Positions 24,794-34,768 of a stretch of DNA of 64,000 bases are shown here, in pieces (position 1 is the stretch's first letter; each line of letters opens with the position of its first letter). Location of the stretch: contig NZ_LSNE01000011.1 in the NCBI RefSeq assembly GCF_001565895.1, positions 189,025-253,024 of the forward strand, read 5' to 3'. Made by a program: the position numbers and the translations under genes. Source of the stretch: Paraglaciecola hydrolytica (lineage in GTDB: Bacteria > Pseudomonadota > Gammaproteobacteria > Enterobacterales > Alteromonadaceae). The notes under the pieces were generated by a model, which made no database searches, was not told the DNA's origin, and saw only the letters and a program-made list of their open reading frames with translations.

Positions 24794-26956
24794 ATGGTTT
24801 CAATCCGCACAGTGCATCAACCGCAACGACCTTCTTTTGAAGAGTGGTTAGCGAGTTTACATTTGACTGATACGTCAAAGCAAAAACTACGTGAAGTATC
24901 CGCTACTCCTGAGATCCTGCTGATAGGTCAGGAAATGGTGGAAATACTGCACGAATTGCACATGGACGATGAAACCCTGCAAGCTTCACTGGTGTATCCT
25001 TATTGTCAGATGCACGAACTGAGTGAAGAGCAAATCGCCGAGCAGTTTGGGGAAGGTATTCAAAAACTGATCGTCGGTGTTAGGCGGATGGACGCGATTA
25101 AATCCCTACATACTCGAGCTAATAGTGCCAAGAAAAACGATGAAACCCAAATCGATAATGTCCGTCGTATGTTACTCGCCATGGTGGAAGACGTTAGAGC
25201 CGTAGTTATCAAGTTGGCTGAGCGTATCTGTGCTTTGCAGCAAGTTAAAAAATCAGACGAAGAAACCCGCGTACTTGTCGCCCGTGAATGTGCCAGTATT
25301 TATGCGCCACTGGCTAATCGCTTGGGCATAGGCCAGTTAAAGTGGGAGCTTGAAGATCTTTCGTTTCGTTATTTGCACCCCGAGACCTACAAACAAATCG
25401 CTGGTTTACTCGACGAACGCCGTGCCGATCGTGAGCAATACATTGATGACTTCGTTAGCGAATTACAAAGTGTACTGGACGAACAAAACATCAAAGCCAA
25501 AGTGTATGGCCGGCCGAAACATATTTTTAGTATCTGGAAAAAAATGCAGAAAAAACATCTGTCTTTTGACCAGCTTTATGACATTAGAGCGGTGCGTATT
25601 ATCGCTGAGCGTGTGCAGGATTGTTATGCAGCCTTAGGTGTGGTGCATGGCAATTGGAAACATGTTCCCAATGAGTTTGATGATTATATTGCCACGCCTA
25701 AACCCAATGGTTATCAGTCTATTCATACGGTTACCTTGGGTAAACAGGGTAAAACCATCGAGATCCAAATTCGCACCCATAAAATGCATGACGATGCTGA
25801 GCTTGGTGTGGCAGCGCATTGGCGTTATAAAGAAGGCGCAGCGGTGAGTCGCTCAGCCTATGAAGAACGTATTAATTGGTTACGTAAAATCTTGCAATGG
25901 CAAGAAGAAGTGGCCGAATCAGGTGATTTGGTCGAAGAATTACGCAGCCAAGTATTTGATGACAGGGTTTATGTTTTTACCCCCAAAGGTGATGTAGTTG
26001 ATTTGCCCTTAGGTTCAACACCGCTGGATTTTGCCTATTATATTCACAGTAATGTGGGGCACCGCTGTTTAGGTGCAAAAATCAGCGGACGCATCGTACC
26101 TTTTACCTATCAACTGCAAACCGGTGATCAGATTGAAATTCTAACCGGTAAACAGCCTAATCCTAGCCGTGACTGGATGCACCCAGGTTTGGGTTATGTG
26201 CATTCGTCTCGCGCTCGCGCAAAAATCCATAGTTATTTTAAAAAGCAGGATAAAGATAAAAATTTAATCGCCGGTAAAGAATTACTTGAGCGAGAACTCT
26301 TTAAGGTAAATGTCGCTGGCAAAGACGCTATCGAAGCTGTTGCGCGTTTTAATATGCATAATCTGGATGATTTGTATGCGGCAGTCGGCGCGGGTGATAT
26401 CCGATTAATGCAGGTTGTTAACTTTCTGTCGCAAAGACTTGAACCTGCGCCGGTTATTGATCCTAGGATCAAAGCAAAAAAACCACAGAGTGATAAACAC
26501 AAAAAAGACACTATCGTGGTGGAAGGTGTAGGTAACTTGCTGACCCAGATTGCCGGCTGCTGCCAGCCTTTACCCGGCGAGCCAATCTTAGGATATATCA
26601 CCCAAGGCCGTGGTGTGAGTGTGCATCGTGAAGACTGTGAGCAGCTTAACCATTTACTCGACTCTCATCCTGAGCGGCAAATTGATGTTAATTGGGCGAG
26701 TAATGTTAAAGCGGCCTTTAAAACCGATATTGAAATCTATTGTGCTGATCGCGATGGTATTTTACGTGATGTCACTACGGTGTTGGCTAACGAAAAAGTC
26801 GGTTTGTTAGGAGTTAATAGCTTAAGTGATACTAGTAAACATACGGCTAAAATCAAACTGAGTTTAGAGGTTAAGGACTTAAACAGTTTGGCTAAAACCA
26901 TGACTAAAATTCAACAAATCAAAGGTGTGTCTGACGTCTTACGAGCAGATAACTAA
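24794..26956 (+). CDS. relA: GTP pyrophosphokinase RelA
   Basis: RelA makes (p)ppGpp on ribosomes stalled with uncharged tRNA. The 720 residues follow the RelA plan: a degenerate HD domain (HD catalytic pair not kept, LIVGVRRMDAI), the synthetase domain with YDIRAVRIIAERVQDCYAAL and the RelA-type EFDDYIATPKPNGYQSIHT, TGS (VYVFTPKGDVVDLPLGSTPL), helical and zinc-finger (IAGCCQPLPGEPILGYITQG) domains, and a C-terminal ACT domain. The acidic EFDD, in place of the RFKD of SpoT, marks a synthetase-only enzyme. The 24544-24793 gap upstream shows no gene; rlmD, often upstream, is absent. Confidence 0.95.
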   Translation: MVSIRTVHQPQRPSFEEWLASLHLTDTSKQKLREVSATPEILLIGQEMVEILHELHMDDETLQASLVYPYCQMHELSEEQIAEQFGEGIQKLIVGVRRMDAIKSLHTRANSAKKNDETQIDNVRRMLLAMVEDVRAVVIKLAERICALQQVKKSDEETRVLVARECASIYAPLANRLGIGQLKWELEDLSFRYLHPETYKQIAGLLDERRADREQYIDDFVSELQSVLDEQNIKAKVYGRPKHIFSIWKKMQKKHLSFDQLYDIRAVRIIAERVQDCYAALGVVHGNWKHVPNEFDDYIATPKPNGYQSIHTVTLGKQGKTIEIQIRTHKMHDDAELGVAAHWRYKEGAAVSRSAYEERINWLRKILQWQEEVAESGDLVEELRSQVFDDRVYVFTPKGDVVDLPLGSTPLDFAYYIHSNVGHRCLGAKISGRIVPFTYQLQTGDQIEILTGKQPNPSRDWMHPGLGYVHSSRARAKIHSYFKKQDKDKNLIAGKELLERELFKVNVAGKDAIEAVARFNMHNLDDLYAAVGAGDIRLMQVVNFLSQRLEPAPVIDPRIKAKKPQSDKHKKDTIVVEGVGNLLTQIAGCCQPLPGEPILGYITQGRGVSVHREDCEQLNHLLDSHPERQIDVNWASNVKAAFKTDIEIYCADRDGILRDVTTVLANEKVGLLGVNSLSDTSKHTAKIKLSLEVKDLNSLAKTMTKIQQIKGVSDVLRADN

Positions 26957-26957
26957 G

Positions 26958-27782
26958 ATGGTGGATAAAGCTGACAAAGCAGCCAAACTTAATGCTGAAT
27001 CCTTAGCTGATTTGCTCAAAACCATGCAAGTATTACGTGACCCACTTAAAGGTTGTGCGTGGGACAAACAGCAAACCTTTGTCAGCATAGTACCCCATAC
27101 CATCGAAGAAGCCTATGAAGTGGCTGACGCTATTGTCTCTGGTGATATGGCAGCGATCAAAGATGAGTTGGGCGACTTGTTATTTCAGGTGGTGTTTTAT
27201 GCCCAGTTAGCTAAAGAACAAAATGAGTTTGATTTTGCCGGTATTTGTGAGCAGTTAAACAGCAAATTGATTAGACGCCATCCCCATGTATTTGCGCAAT
27301 CTACTCAGTTGACTACGACCGAACTGAATCAACAATGGGAACACATCAAAGCCCAAGAGCGGGCGGGCAAACAGCAAGATACCGATGCCAGTATCCTCGC
27401 CAATATCCCCAAGGGCATGGCACCCTTACAACGGGCGCAAAAAATACAAAAGAAATGTTCTGCAATAGGTTTTGACTGGTCAACTTTACCGCCGGTAGTG
27501 GATAAAATTCACGAAGAAATCCAAGAAGTACTCGACGAGGTAAATGCGCCACAACCCAATCAACAAGCCATTGAAGAAGAAATTGGTGACTTGCTTTTTG
27601 CGGTGGTTAATTTGGCTAGGCACGCAAAAGTTGATGCCGAAACCGCCCTAATCAAAGCCAACCAAAAATTCGAAAAGCGCTTTCGCGCAGTTGAAACTAT
27701 CTTAAAGCAACAAGGACAGGGTATCGAAGCGGCCACTCTGGAGGAGATGGAAGCGGCTTGGCAAACAGTTAAAAAACAGTAA
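26958..27782 (+). CDS. mazG: Nucleoside triphosphate pyrophosphohydrolase
   Basis: MazG hydrolyses (d)NTPs to monophosphates and, beside relA, is thought to lower ppGpp effects under starvation. Two MazG domains are visible: CAWDKQQTFVSIVPHTIEEAYE with DELGDLLFQVVFYAQ (residues about 30-100), and IHEEIQEVLDEVN with EEIGDLLFAVVNLARH (about 180-240). Both hold the EExx...ExxD metal sites. ATG 26958 begins one base after the relA stop. An in-frame ATG at 26925 lies inside relA and is rejected. No pyrG follows; the next gene is convergent. Confidence 0.95.
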   Translation: MVDKADKAAKLNAESLADLLKTMQVLRDPLKGCAWDKQQTFVSIVPHTIEEAYEVADAIVSGDMAAIKDELGDLLFQVVFYAQLAKEQNEFDFAGICEQLNSKLIRRHPHVFAQSTQLTTTELNQQWEHIKAQERAGKQQDTDASILANIPKGMAPLQRAQKIQKKCSAIGFDWSTLPPVVDKIHEEIQEVLDEVNAPQPNQQAIEEEIGDLLFAVVNLARHAKVDAETALIKANQKFEKRFRAVETILKQQGQGIEAATLEEMEAAWQTVKKQ

Positions 27783-27801
27783 ATAGTAGCTATTTTCAGT
27801 T

Positions 27802-28728
27802 TTAGGATTTTATCGGCCTAGACAGTGCCAAGACCTTTTTTCTAGACTCTGCATCGATCAAACTATCATCTACGTAATTATCCACAATTCCATTGATGGC
27901 TTTGATATGGGGTATCAACCGTTCTTTGTCTTTGGCTTTAAGATTGTAATGATTTATGGTTCTTAATAATTTTATCGAGGCACTGTTTAAACTGTTATTT
28001 TGTCTGGGTGTGGGATTGTCGTGGGGCGTTGCTAGCCCCAGTAATTGCACCACTTCTTGAACTACATCAGCTTGGTAGTTAAATACACAAACGTTGTTTT
28101 TGCCAAACAGACTTTGGCAGTCAGTGACAAAACTTTGATAGTTTAAATGTTGCGCAAACCAAGGGATGTCTAACATCTGGGCAAAGGATAAGTCTTTGCC
28201 ATAACAGGGATTACTGGCCACTTGCGGGTTACGAATACATTGTTTGTAATAGCTTTCAATAAAGGCGAGGGGCTCCCGAAACCAGACCCAGACTTGCATA
28301 TCGAAGAGTTTATTTAACTCCGCTAACAGGGCTTTGGAAGCGTCAGGAAAATCCCACCAGTAATTATAAATCCCCTCTGATGACAGAATAATGGTGTGAG
28401 TATCGGGTTTAACCTGCGAGATGATATTTTTGAAGTTTTCTAAGAAGTTACTCACATGGCTTGTGATCAAGTTCTTCTCAAACCATTGGTGTGTGGGCGC
28501 CGCTGGGTTGTCAGATTTTTCCAGATTGTGCGGGTAAAGAATGCCTAAACCTCTGAGTTTACGTTGTTTTTTATTGAGGTAGGTTTGTAAACTTGTGGTG
28601 CCGGTTTTAGGTGTGCCGACGTGGATAATGAGTTTTAGTTTTTGTAGCTTAAGTTGCTGTAGAGTGGATTCAAATGGTACTAATAGCTCGGCTAATTCGT
28701 GAGCAAAATGACTAATTGATGTTTGCAT
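27802..28728 (-). CDS. PAPS-dependent sulfotransferase-like protein
   Basis: This 308-residue protein has the P-loop-like 5'-phosphosulfate motif HVGTPKTGTTSLQTYL (residues about 36-50) and a 3'-phosphate segment VWVWFREPLAFIESYYKQCI (about 150-170), as in the sulfotransferase family. Such enzymes move sulfate from PAPS to sugars or lipids; the acceptor here is unknown. No signal peptide or membrane helix is evident. It lies alone on the minus strand, convergent with mazG and followed upstream by an SGNH esterase, so a role with surface or algal polysaccharide is possible but speculative. Confidence 0.75.
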   Translation of the reverse strand: MQTSISHFAHELAELLVPFESTLQQLKLQKLKLIIHVGTPKTGTTSLQTYLNKKQRKLRGLGILYPHNLEKSDNPAAPTHQWFEKNLITSHVSNFLENFKNIISQVKPDTHTIILSSEGIYNYWWDFPDASKALLAELNKLFDMQVWVWFREPLAFIESYYKQCIRNPQVASNPCYGKDLSFAQMLDIPWFAQHLNYQSFVTDCQSLFGKNNVCVFNYQADVVQEVVQLLGLATPHDNPTPRQNNSLNSASIKLLRTINHYNLKAKDKERLIPHIKAINGIVDNYVDDSLIDAESRKKVLALSRPIKS

Positions 28729-28823
28729 TTATATATCTAAAAATATCTGACAGTGTGGCCTCATCATACAGCAACAACATTTTTGCTCACCCTTGAATTT
28801 TTTCCGCAGTGTTTTTTGTGCCT

Positions 28824-30143
28824 TCAACTTCCATCAGGCTTAACCTTAGCAAAACGCTCACTCATGGGCAAAGTCCAGTTTTGATAGTCATTCGGTTTAG
28901 CTGGGTTATAAGGTAACACGTCGGTTTTGATGGATTTTTGCAGCTTTAAACCCCTATCAACTATGCCCTGTAAAATGCATAAGGCAATTTCGTTGGCACC
29001 AAAGGTATTAAAGTGGGTATTGTCGTTGAGCTTGCTCGTTTGATTAGGAAAGGTATTGGCGCGGTATTGTACAAAGGCTTTGCGGGATAACTCGTCACCC
29101 CAAGCTTGATACATTGCTGTACTCATCTTAGTTACATCGATAAGTGGCACTTTGAGCTCGGTAGCCACGGCTCGCATGGCATCCGGAAAATCTCCGTGAG
29201 TGTGCTTAAGTGTGCCATCGGCATTAAACAAGCGTCTTTGTGTAGGTGTGACTAATACAGGTATGCCACCTTTGGCGCGGCTGGCTACTACATATTCTCT
29301 GAGTAAATCGCTGTAGCTTGTCCAAGGACCAATGCCTTCGCCCTTGAGTTTTTCATCATTATGGGCAAATTCGATAAAGATATAATCATCGCTTTGCATC
29401 AGCGAGAGTATTTTAGCCAGACGTTTACTTTGTTTAAAAGAGGTCAGCGATTCACCCGATTCGGCATAATTTGCCACGACCACACTGTCATCTAGATATT
29501 GCGTGAGCATTTGGCCCCAGGATGCCCAAGGTGCTTGTTCTTGGTCGGTTACCGTTGAATCACCGGCTAAAAAAATTGTCGTGACGTTGTTTACTTTACT
29601 GAGCTTAATTTGTTGGATGGCGCTAAGGGCTGCAAATTCTAAAGTGAGTTTGTTATCCCAGTTCAGGTAAGTTGCTTCTCTGGGTTTGATGGCTATGGCT
29701 TGTTGGTCGTCGATTTGTGGATTACGCAAGTTAACTAAAAAACGCTCTTTGCTGTTTTCTCCCTTGTTTAGTGCTAACTGATTTAACAGCACTCGTCTGG
29801 ATTCGACCTTAATGGTACTGACAGAATCCTGTTTTGGGCTACCTATCACTACCTCAAGACGATAATTACCTTCTGGCAATGACATTGAAAAATACACAGG
29901 TTTGTTTGCTATAAAACCTTGCTCTGCAAAATCCACATGGCTGCCACTGTCAAAATCAAAGCCGTAACTCTGTTGCTCGGAATAGCTAATGGCACTGTTT
30001 ATATGTGTGGTGTTATCGACCTGTTCTGCATTAGTTTGGTTATGCTGCGTGCCAAAATTGAATATTAAGGCACTGGCCTTAGCTTGCGATAGTAGGCTGA
30101 TAATAACAAAAGTACTCAGGCTAATGATTCGTGTGAAATACAT
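28824..30143 (-). CDS. Secreted SGNH/GDSL esterase, rhamnogalacturonan acetylesterase-like
   Basis: From ATG 30143 the product has a good signal peptide (residues 1-21, LSTFVIISLLSQAKA). A beta-sandwich-like region follows (about 25-165, beginning LIFNFGTQ), then an SGNH hydrolase domain: nucleophile IFLAGDSTVTDQ, block II YAESGES, block III FIEFAHND, and the catalytic DNTHFNTFGA. This arrangement fits esterases that remove acetyl groups from pectic rhamnogalacturonan. The frame extends upstream to ATG 30200, but the extra 19 residues spoil the signal peptide, so I prefer 30143. No other pectin genes are nearby, so the substrate is inferred only from the family. Confidence 0.8.
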   Translation of the reverse strand: MYFTRIISLSTFVIISLLSQAKASALIFNFGTQHNQTNAEQVDNTTHINSAISYSEQQSYGFDFDSGSHVDFAEQGFIANKPVYFSMSLPEGNYRLEVVIGSPKQDSVSTIKVESRRVLLNQLALNKGENSKERFLVNLRNPQIDDQQAIAIKPREATYLNWDNKLTLEFAALSAIQQIKLSKVNNVTTIFLAGDSTVTDQEQAPWASWGQMLTQYLDDSVVVANYAESGESLTSFKQSKRLAKILSLMQSDDYIFIEFAHNDEKLKGEGIGPWTSYSDLLREYVVASRAKGGIPVLVTPTQRRLFNADGTLKHTHGDFPDAMRAVATELKVPLIDVTKMSTAMYQAWGDELSRKAFVQYRANTFPNQTSKLNDNTHFNTFGANEIALCILQGIVDRGLKLQKSIKTDVLPYNPAKPNDYQNWTLPMSERFAKVKPDGS

Positions 30144-30241
30144 GCAAGAGATCCGCAAAATGAAACGCCAGACAGTAGGAAAATAACTTAAGTCAGGCAA
30201 GGTTTATCGGGCGTAACTTTCATAAATGAATATTAAACTGG

Positions 30242-30295
30242 GTATCGTTTTTACTGGCGATACAAACTAACAAGCCAGTCGAGGTGACTGGCTTG
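30242..30295 (-). terminator. Hairpins downstream of dapD
   Basis: CAAGCCAGTC and GACTGGCTTG form a 10-bp stem with a 5-base loop (30271-30295). A second stem GTATCG/CGATAC follows at 30243-30262 in the dapD reading direction, next to several T/A bases. They probably end dapD transcripts, though the T-run is weak. Confidence 0.6.
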
Positions 30296-30321
30296 TAAAC
30301 GTTTAATCGAATAGATTGTTG

Positions 30322-31221
30322 TCAGTCGTTGCTATGTAAACTGGCGTTGAGGCCGCCCCATTTACCTGCATCGGTCACTATGGCTTCTACCGCACCGGTT
30401 TGACTGTTACGACGGAACAATAAACCTGATAAACCGGATAATTTACGTGCCGCTACTACGTCACCATCTGGGGTGAGTACTTTGGTGCCAGCCGTAATGT
30501 ATAAACCCGCTTCAACTATGCAATCATCACCTAGTGAAATACCAATACCGGCGTTAGCACCTAACATGCTGCCTTTACCGATAGAGTTAATGGTTTTACC
30601 TCCACCAGATAGCGTACCCATAATCGAGGCACCACCACCAATGTCTGAACCATCACCCACAATAACACCTTGTGAGATACGGCCTTCCACCATAGAGTTA
30701 CCCAAAGTGCCAGCATTAAAGTTTACAAAACCTTCGTGCATTATAGTGGTGCCAGAGGCCAGATGAGCGCCTAAGCGCACGCGGTCGGCATCACCAATAC
30801 GCACACCTTCTGGAATAACATAGTCAGTCATACGTGGGAATTTATCGATAGAACTGACGGTTAGATGATGGTATTCATCGGCAAGTAGGGCTTTTAATTC
30901 TTCAACTTTAGCCGGTAATACCGGGCCTGCAGATGTCCATGCGACGTTATTAAGCAAACCAAACAAACCGTCTAAATTGATGGTGTTTGGTTTAACCGCA
31001 CCTTCAGATAGGAGGTGTAAACGTAAATAAGCGTCTTCGGTGGATTGTGGAGCTTGGTCAATTTCAATACTTAGTTCGACAAACTCGCTTTGAATTAAGC
31101 CAACTTTTTGCGCTAAGCAGCTACGTGAAACTTTTTGATTGCTGCGGGCAAACCAAACATCTAAGGTTTTGCCACTTTGCACATCGCTATATTTATGGCC
31201 TATACGAGTTATTGTCATCAA
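30322..31221 (-). CDS. dapD: 2,3,4,5-tetrahydropyridine-2,6-dicarboxylate N-succinyltransferase
   Basis: DapD adds succinyl from succinyl-CoA to tetrahydrodipicolinate in lysine and meso-diaminopimelate synthesis. The 299-residue protein is the Pseudomonas/actinobacterial-type form rather than the E. coli type. It shows [54 protein letters not shown], then left-handed beta-helix hexapeptides ([38 protein letters not shown]), and [14 protein letters not shown] second ATG at 31218 is equally possible. It appears to be monocistronic. Confidence 0.92.
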   Translation of the reverse strand: MMTITRIGHKYSDVQSGKTLDVWFARSNQKVSRSCLAQKVGLIQSEFVELSIEIDQAPQSTEDAYLRLHLLSEGAVKPNTINLDGLFGLLNNVAWTSAGPVLPAKVEELKALLADEYHHLTVSSIDKFPRMTDYVIPEGVRIGDADRVRLGAHLASGTTIMHEGFVNFNAGTLGNSMVEGRISQGVIVGDGSDIGGGASIMGTLSGGGKTINSIGKGSMLGANAGIGISLGDDCIVEAGLYITAGTKVLTPDGDVVAARKLSGLSGLLFRRNSQTGAVEAIVTDAGKWGGLNASLHSND

Positions 31222-31375
31222 ACTATCCTATCTTCTTTGCAAAATCGGCGGTGATTATGGCCTGAATTGGCGCTGTAGGCAGCCACCTTTTGTTTATAGT
31301 TTACAACCAAAGTGTCTATAACTAAGTGTTGCACACATCAGGCAGAACTTAGTGCCTTATTTAATAGAGTTGGTC

Positions 31376-32536
31376 TTAACTGTTCATGCGTTGAGTAAGC
31401 CAGCTCTGATATTCGCCTGATTCAATAAAACTAAGCCCATCTTCAAATTCCGATATGACCTGAGGACTCATCACATAATTAAACTTCGCAACTAATACAT
31501 CCATCAAAGCAAGGCTCAGGCCATAGTCTTTAGCTAAAAACGATACTTGCAAGAGCACAAAATACACTTCGCGTTGATTTGGCTCAGCCAATATTGCCTG
31601 ACGTCCGTAACTTACGGCCGACTCAAACTGCCGATTGTAGGCATGTAATATTGCTAGTTCACTTTGCATTTTGCTGTCTTGCAAGGCAAATAAAGGTAAA
31701 CCTTCGACCATTTTTATGGCGGCAGCAAAGTTATCTAATTGAATATAATGTGCTTCAAACAACAAGGAGCTTTTCCCTGGTTGTTCTAGGTTGGCTAAAA
31801 CAATTGTTTGTAATTTTTTTGCATTTTCTGCCGGTAACTGACTGTATTTACGTAATAAAAAGTCATGTAAGGCCGCATCATTTTTAACGAGCGGATCGAG
31901 GTTGTTATATATTCTGACAGCTTCATCAAGTTCATTCATTTGCAAAGCTTTAACTAAATTATTGAGTTGCGACTGTGAGTTTGTGTATTGGGTAAATAAT
32001 TGGCTGAACTTACCGACAAAATCCAGCGCCGAAAAAGCATAAGATACCGAATGAAAATCATATATTTGGTAACTGTCTGGCTCCAACCATAAGGTAACGT
32101 AGCTATAACCACCATCACTATCGATGCGGTAATAAGCTGCGAGGCTATTGTCCTTGAAGGTTTCAGAGCGTAAATAATGCCAGCTAAAAGTCTGGGATAC
32201 ATCTAACATACCCGAGATAAGCTGTTGTTTAACATCGGCCGCTACTTTTGCGGTATTAAGCGGGTTGGCGTATTGCTCGGGATGTTTTAGGCGTAAGTGT
32301 CTGGCTATGCTCAAAACATCAATTTTACTTTGCAAGCTGGAGAGTGGATCTTGATTCAGTTCTTGCTCAAGCTGTTGGTTAAACTGTAAGAGAGATAGCT
32401 TGGCAGGAGCTAAATTTGGGACATTAGTGCTAGTTGCTTGAGCATTATTTACTTTAGTTGATGAACACGCCCACAGCGTTGCCAAACCCATAGCTACCAC
32501 GGTCCACTTTATACGGGACAACATTGCCTTTGACAT
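31376..32536 (-). CDS. Lipoprotein with TPR-like repeats
   Basis: From ATG 32536, preceded by GGAGA, the product is 386 residues with a lipoprotein signal (hydrophobic VVAMGLATLW, cysteine at about residue 24 followed by SST). The rest is helical, with TPR-like pairs near the C-terminus (ILHAYNRQFESAVSYGRQAI, VYFVLLQVSFLAKDYGLSLA). I do not recognise a named family. It begins one base after the stop of the transglutaminase-like gene, so the two are almost certainly one operon, perhaps acting together in the envelope. The in-frame ATG at 32551 would overlap that gene. Confidence 0.7.
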   Translation of the reverse strand: MSKAMLSRIKWTVVAMGLATLWACSSTKVNNAQATSTNVPNLAPAKLSLLQFNQQLEQELNQDPLSSLQSKIDVLSIARHLRLKHPEQYANPLNTAKVAADVKQQLISGMLDVSQTFSWHYLRSETFKDNSLAAYYRIDSDGGYSYVTLWLEPDSYQIYDFHSVSYAFSALDFVGKFSQLFTQYTNSQSQLNNLVKALQMNELDEAVRIYNNLDPLVKNDAALHDFLLRKYSQLPAENAKKLQTIVLANLEQPGKSSLLFEAHYIQLDNFAAAIKMVEGLPLFALQDSKMQSELAILHAYNRQFESAVSYGRQAILAEPNQREVYFVLLQVSFLAKDYGLSLALMDVLVAKFNYVMSPQVISEFEDGLSFIESGEYQSWLTQRMNS

Positions 32537-32537
32537 A

Positions 32538-34601
32538 CTACTCTCCTGCATTTTGTTCTGTTGCCAAACGACGTTGGTTTAGATTTTTTAAAAGGTTTTG
32601 CATTGATTGAATGCCAGGATCTTGACTGACATTGGTGATGCTGTTGTGATAACTCATGCGTTTAGCAATATCGTTGAGTAGGCTTAGGTGCGCTGCAACG
32701 TCAGCCACGGCCACATGATCTTGTTTGGCTTGATAGATATTAGAAAAAATCAGTAAACGTCTGTCATTGCTAATTTGTGAATCAAAGTTAATGTGTTGGT
32801 CGGCATAGCTCGCATTATCTACTTCGGTGCTAAAGTCGATATGTTCAGGCAGTTGTAGGGTGATTTTATGTTCAACACTAATGTTAGGGTAAATGGCTAA
32901 GGGTTGTTCACGTTTAATTGACTTAGGCAATTGCACATATTGACTTGAAAAATCAGCCTGTAACTCAAATTCGGCGTGCTGCTGTGCATTGAGTCGCCAA
33001 AAATCCACCACTAAATAACGTTCAACAATGGTGATTTGATTGTCGCCACGATTGTCGTTAATGCTCAATTGATCGAGACTTTCGATGTTGGGATAACGTT
33101 TGGCATAATAATTAAGGTAAGACTTGGCTAACTTTACCTGTCCTTCTGATTTTAGCCGATAGCGTAAATTATCTGCTTCACGGCCTGTCATCTTGGTGGT
33201 GATACGCCACTCAACTGCCGAGCTATAATCGGCTGCTATGATGTTTTCTGTGACCACAATACTGCTGTGATTATTAAGCGAAGGTTGGGCTGAAACGAGC
33301 TTGGTACTAGTGGGATTAACCAACAAAGCTGAACCAAAGTCCGTTTGAAATTTACTGACAAGTTTTGAACCTTGATGGGTGACCGTTGGGTCAATCCAAT
33401 AACTGATACCATTGAGCTGAATGTTAACAATGGCGTGATCAAACACGCCATGGCTAGGCAAATAATCATTAACATGTTGACGATTCACACTGGATACCAA
33501 GGCAGGGCTTGCGGTAACCCCCAATTCATTCAACAACATACTTAAAAACAAAGATTTATCTTTGCAGTCACCCTGCCTGTGATCAAACGTTTCGGCTGGA
33601 CTATGCGGACGATGAGAGTTTTCACCTAATTCCAAACCAAGATAACGAATTTGGTTTTGGCTAAAATTTATCGCTTCATCAATGGCATCGTTGAGTGGTT
33701 TGGTTTTTAAGTTACTGATAAATTCCACTAACTCAGGCGAAGGCGTTTTATCAACAGCAAACAATTCATTGGCCCAACTTGCCACTTCTTGCCAGCTTTG
33801 GTATTCACTAAATTGCACATGGGGATAAGGTGTGTACCACGAAGGAATATTATCTTCTTCAAATATTTCAGCGGTATCCAGTAAAGTAAGTTGATATAGG
33901 GTGTTTGTGTCTTTTGTTTGTTTTTTGACTTTGGCATCGCTGCGAAAGAGTTTGTATTGTAGTGGTCGATTACTGGGCATTAAAACCGCCACATTAATTT
34001 TGTCGACGGTTACGCCCCAACCTATAGTCGCTCCCGCCGAAAATTTATCGGCAAACACCGGATTACTGCCTACCACGGTATAACTGTAATCAATCACGTC
34101 ACCGACCCGCACATCTTTAAGCAAGACCACGGCTTCCACTTCGCCCGAATAAATATTGCTGTTTTGACGATCTTCAGCATTGATCACTTCAATATCGCTA
34201 CGTTTGAGTTGATTGACTACCTTGTTGTTACGTAAGACTTTAATGCCGTGAATATTTAAAACTTCGTAAGCGGGATTAAAACGAATATGAATATTGGCGT
34301 TAGATTCTATGCCTGACGGATCGGTTAATGAATACACAAAACGCGCATAAACCTGTTTACCGGCTACCCCGCTCACCTGTTTATCAACCAGATGGTAATG
34401 AGCAGGGCTACGCAAATCGACAAAATCAGCCACGGTATAGGTTTGCATATCAACCCACGTAGGAGAGTTGATAATATTAACCTGAGGTTCGTGAGAATTT
34501 AATCTATTGGCAGCGGCAATATTACTGGAGAGACAGACAAAAAACAGCACAATAAATGACGCAGGTAGGTTGCGATACCACTTTATTCGCCGGTTAGGCA
34601 T
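32538..34601 (-). CDS. DUF3857/transglutaminase-like exported protein
   Basis: This 687-residue protein has an N-terminal hydrophobic export signal (ASFIVLFFVCLSSNIAAA). A DUF3857-type beta-rich domain follows (about residues 40-220, with YTVVGSNPVFADKFSAG), then a papain-like transglutaminase core. The catalytic triad is visible as the cysteine in DHRQGDCKDKSLFL, the histidine in GVFDHAIVNI and the aspartate in YWIDPT. A C-terminal beta domain of the DUF3858 kind occupies the last 200 residues. Such proteins are common in the periplasm of Gammaproteobacteria and Bacteroidetes, with unknown substrates. It is directly coupled to the downstream lipoprotein. Confidence 0.85.
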   Translation of the reverse strand: MPNRRIKWYRNLPASFIVLFFVCLSSNIAAANRLNSHEPQVNIINSPTWVDMQTYTVADFVDLRSPAHYHLVDKQVSGVAGKQVYARFVYSLTDPSGIESNANIHIRFNPAYEVLNIHGIKVLRNNKVVNQLKRSDIEVINAEDRQNSNIYSGEVEAVVLLKDVRVGDVIDYSYTVVGSNPVFADKFSAGATIGWGVTVDKINVAVLMPSNRPLQYKLFRSDAKVKKQTKDTNTLYQLTLLDTAEIFEEDNIPSWYTPYPHVQFSEYQSWQEVASWANELFAVDKTPSPELVEFISNLKTKPLNDAIDEAINFSQNQIRYLGLELGENSHRPHSPAETFDHRQGDCKDKSLFLSMLLNELGVTASPALVSSVNRQHVNDYLPSHGVFDHAIVNIQLNGISYWIDPTVTHQGSKLVSKFQTDFGSALLVNPTSTKLVSAQPSLNNHSSIVVTENIIAADYSSAVEWRITTKMTGREADNLRYRLKSEGQVKLAKSYLNYYAKRYPNIESLDQLSINDNRGDNQITIVERYLVVDFWRLNAQQHAEFELQADFSSQYVQLPKSIKREQPLAIYPNISVEHKITLQLPEHIDFSTEVDNASYADQHINFDSQISNDRRLLIFSNIYQAKQDHVAVADVAAHLSLLNDIAKRMSYHNSITNVSQDPGIQSMQNLLKNLNQRRLATEQNAGE

Positions 34602-34768
34602 TTCCTTTTCCTAAAAGTAAATTTACGGTGTTTCAAAATTTGAGCGGCGCAGTATACCTTGTCTTTATTGCTTTGTTTATGCCTGTTTAAACTAATTTAA
34701 GCTAAGAGCCTTGGTGACGTTGGTTCATCAAGGCCATGAGAGTTTAGTTGCTGCATGCTACTAAATGA

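Noticed and set aside
26233-26601. Minus-strand 122-codon frame inside relA
   Set aside because: Antisense shadow; relA domains are continuous here.
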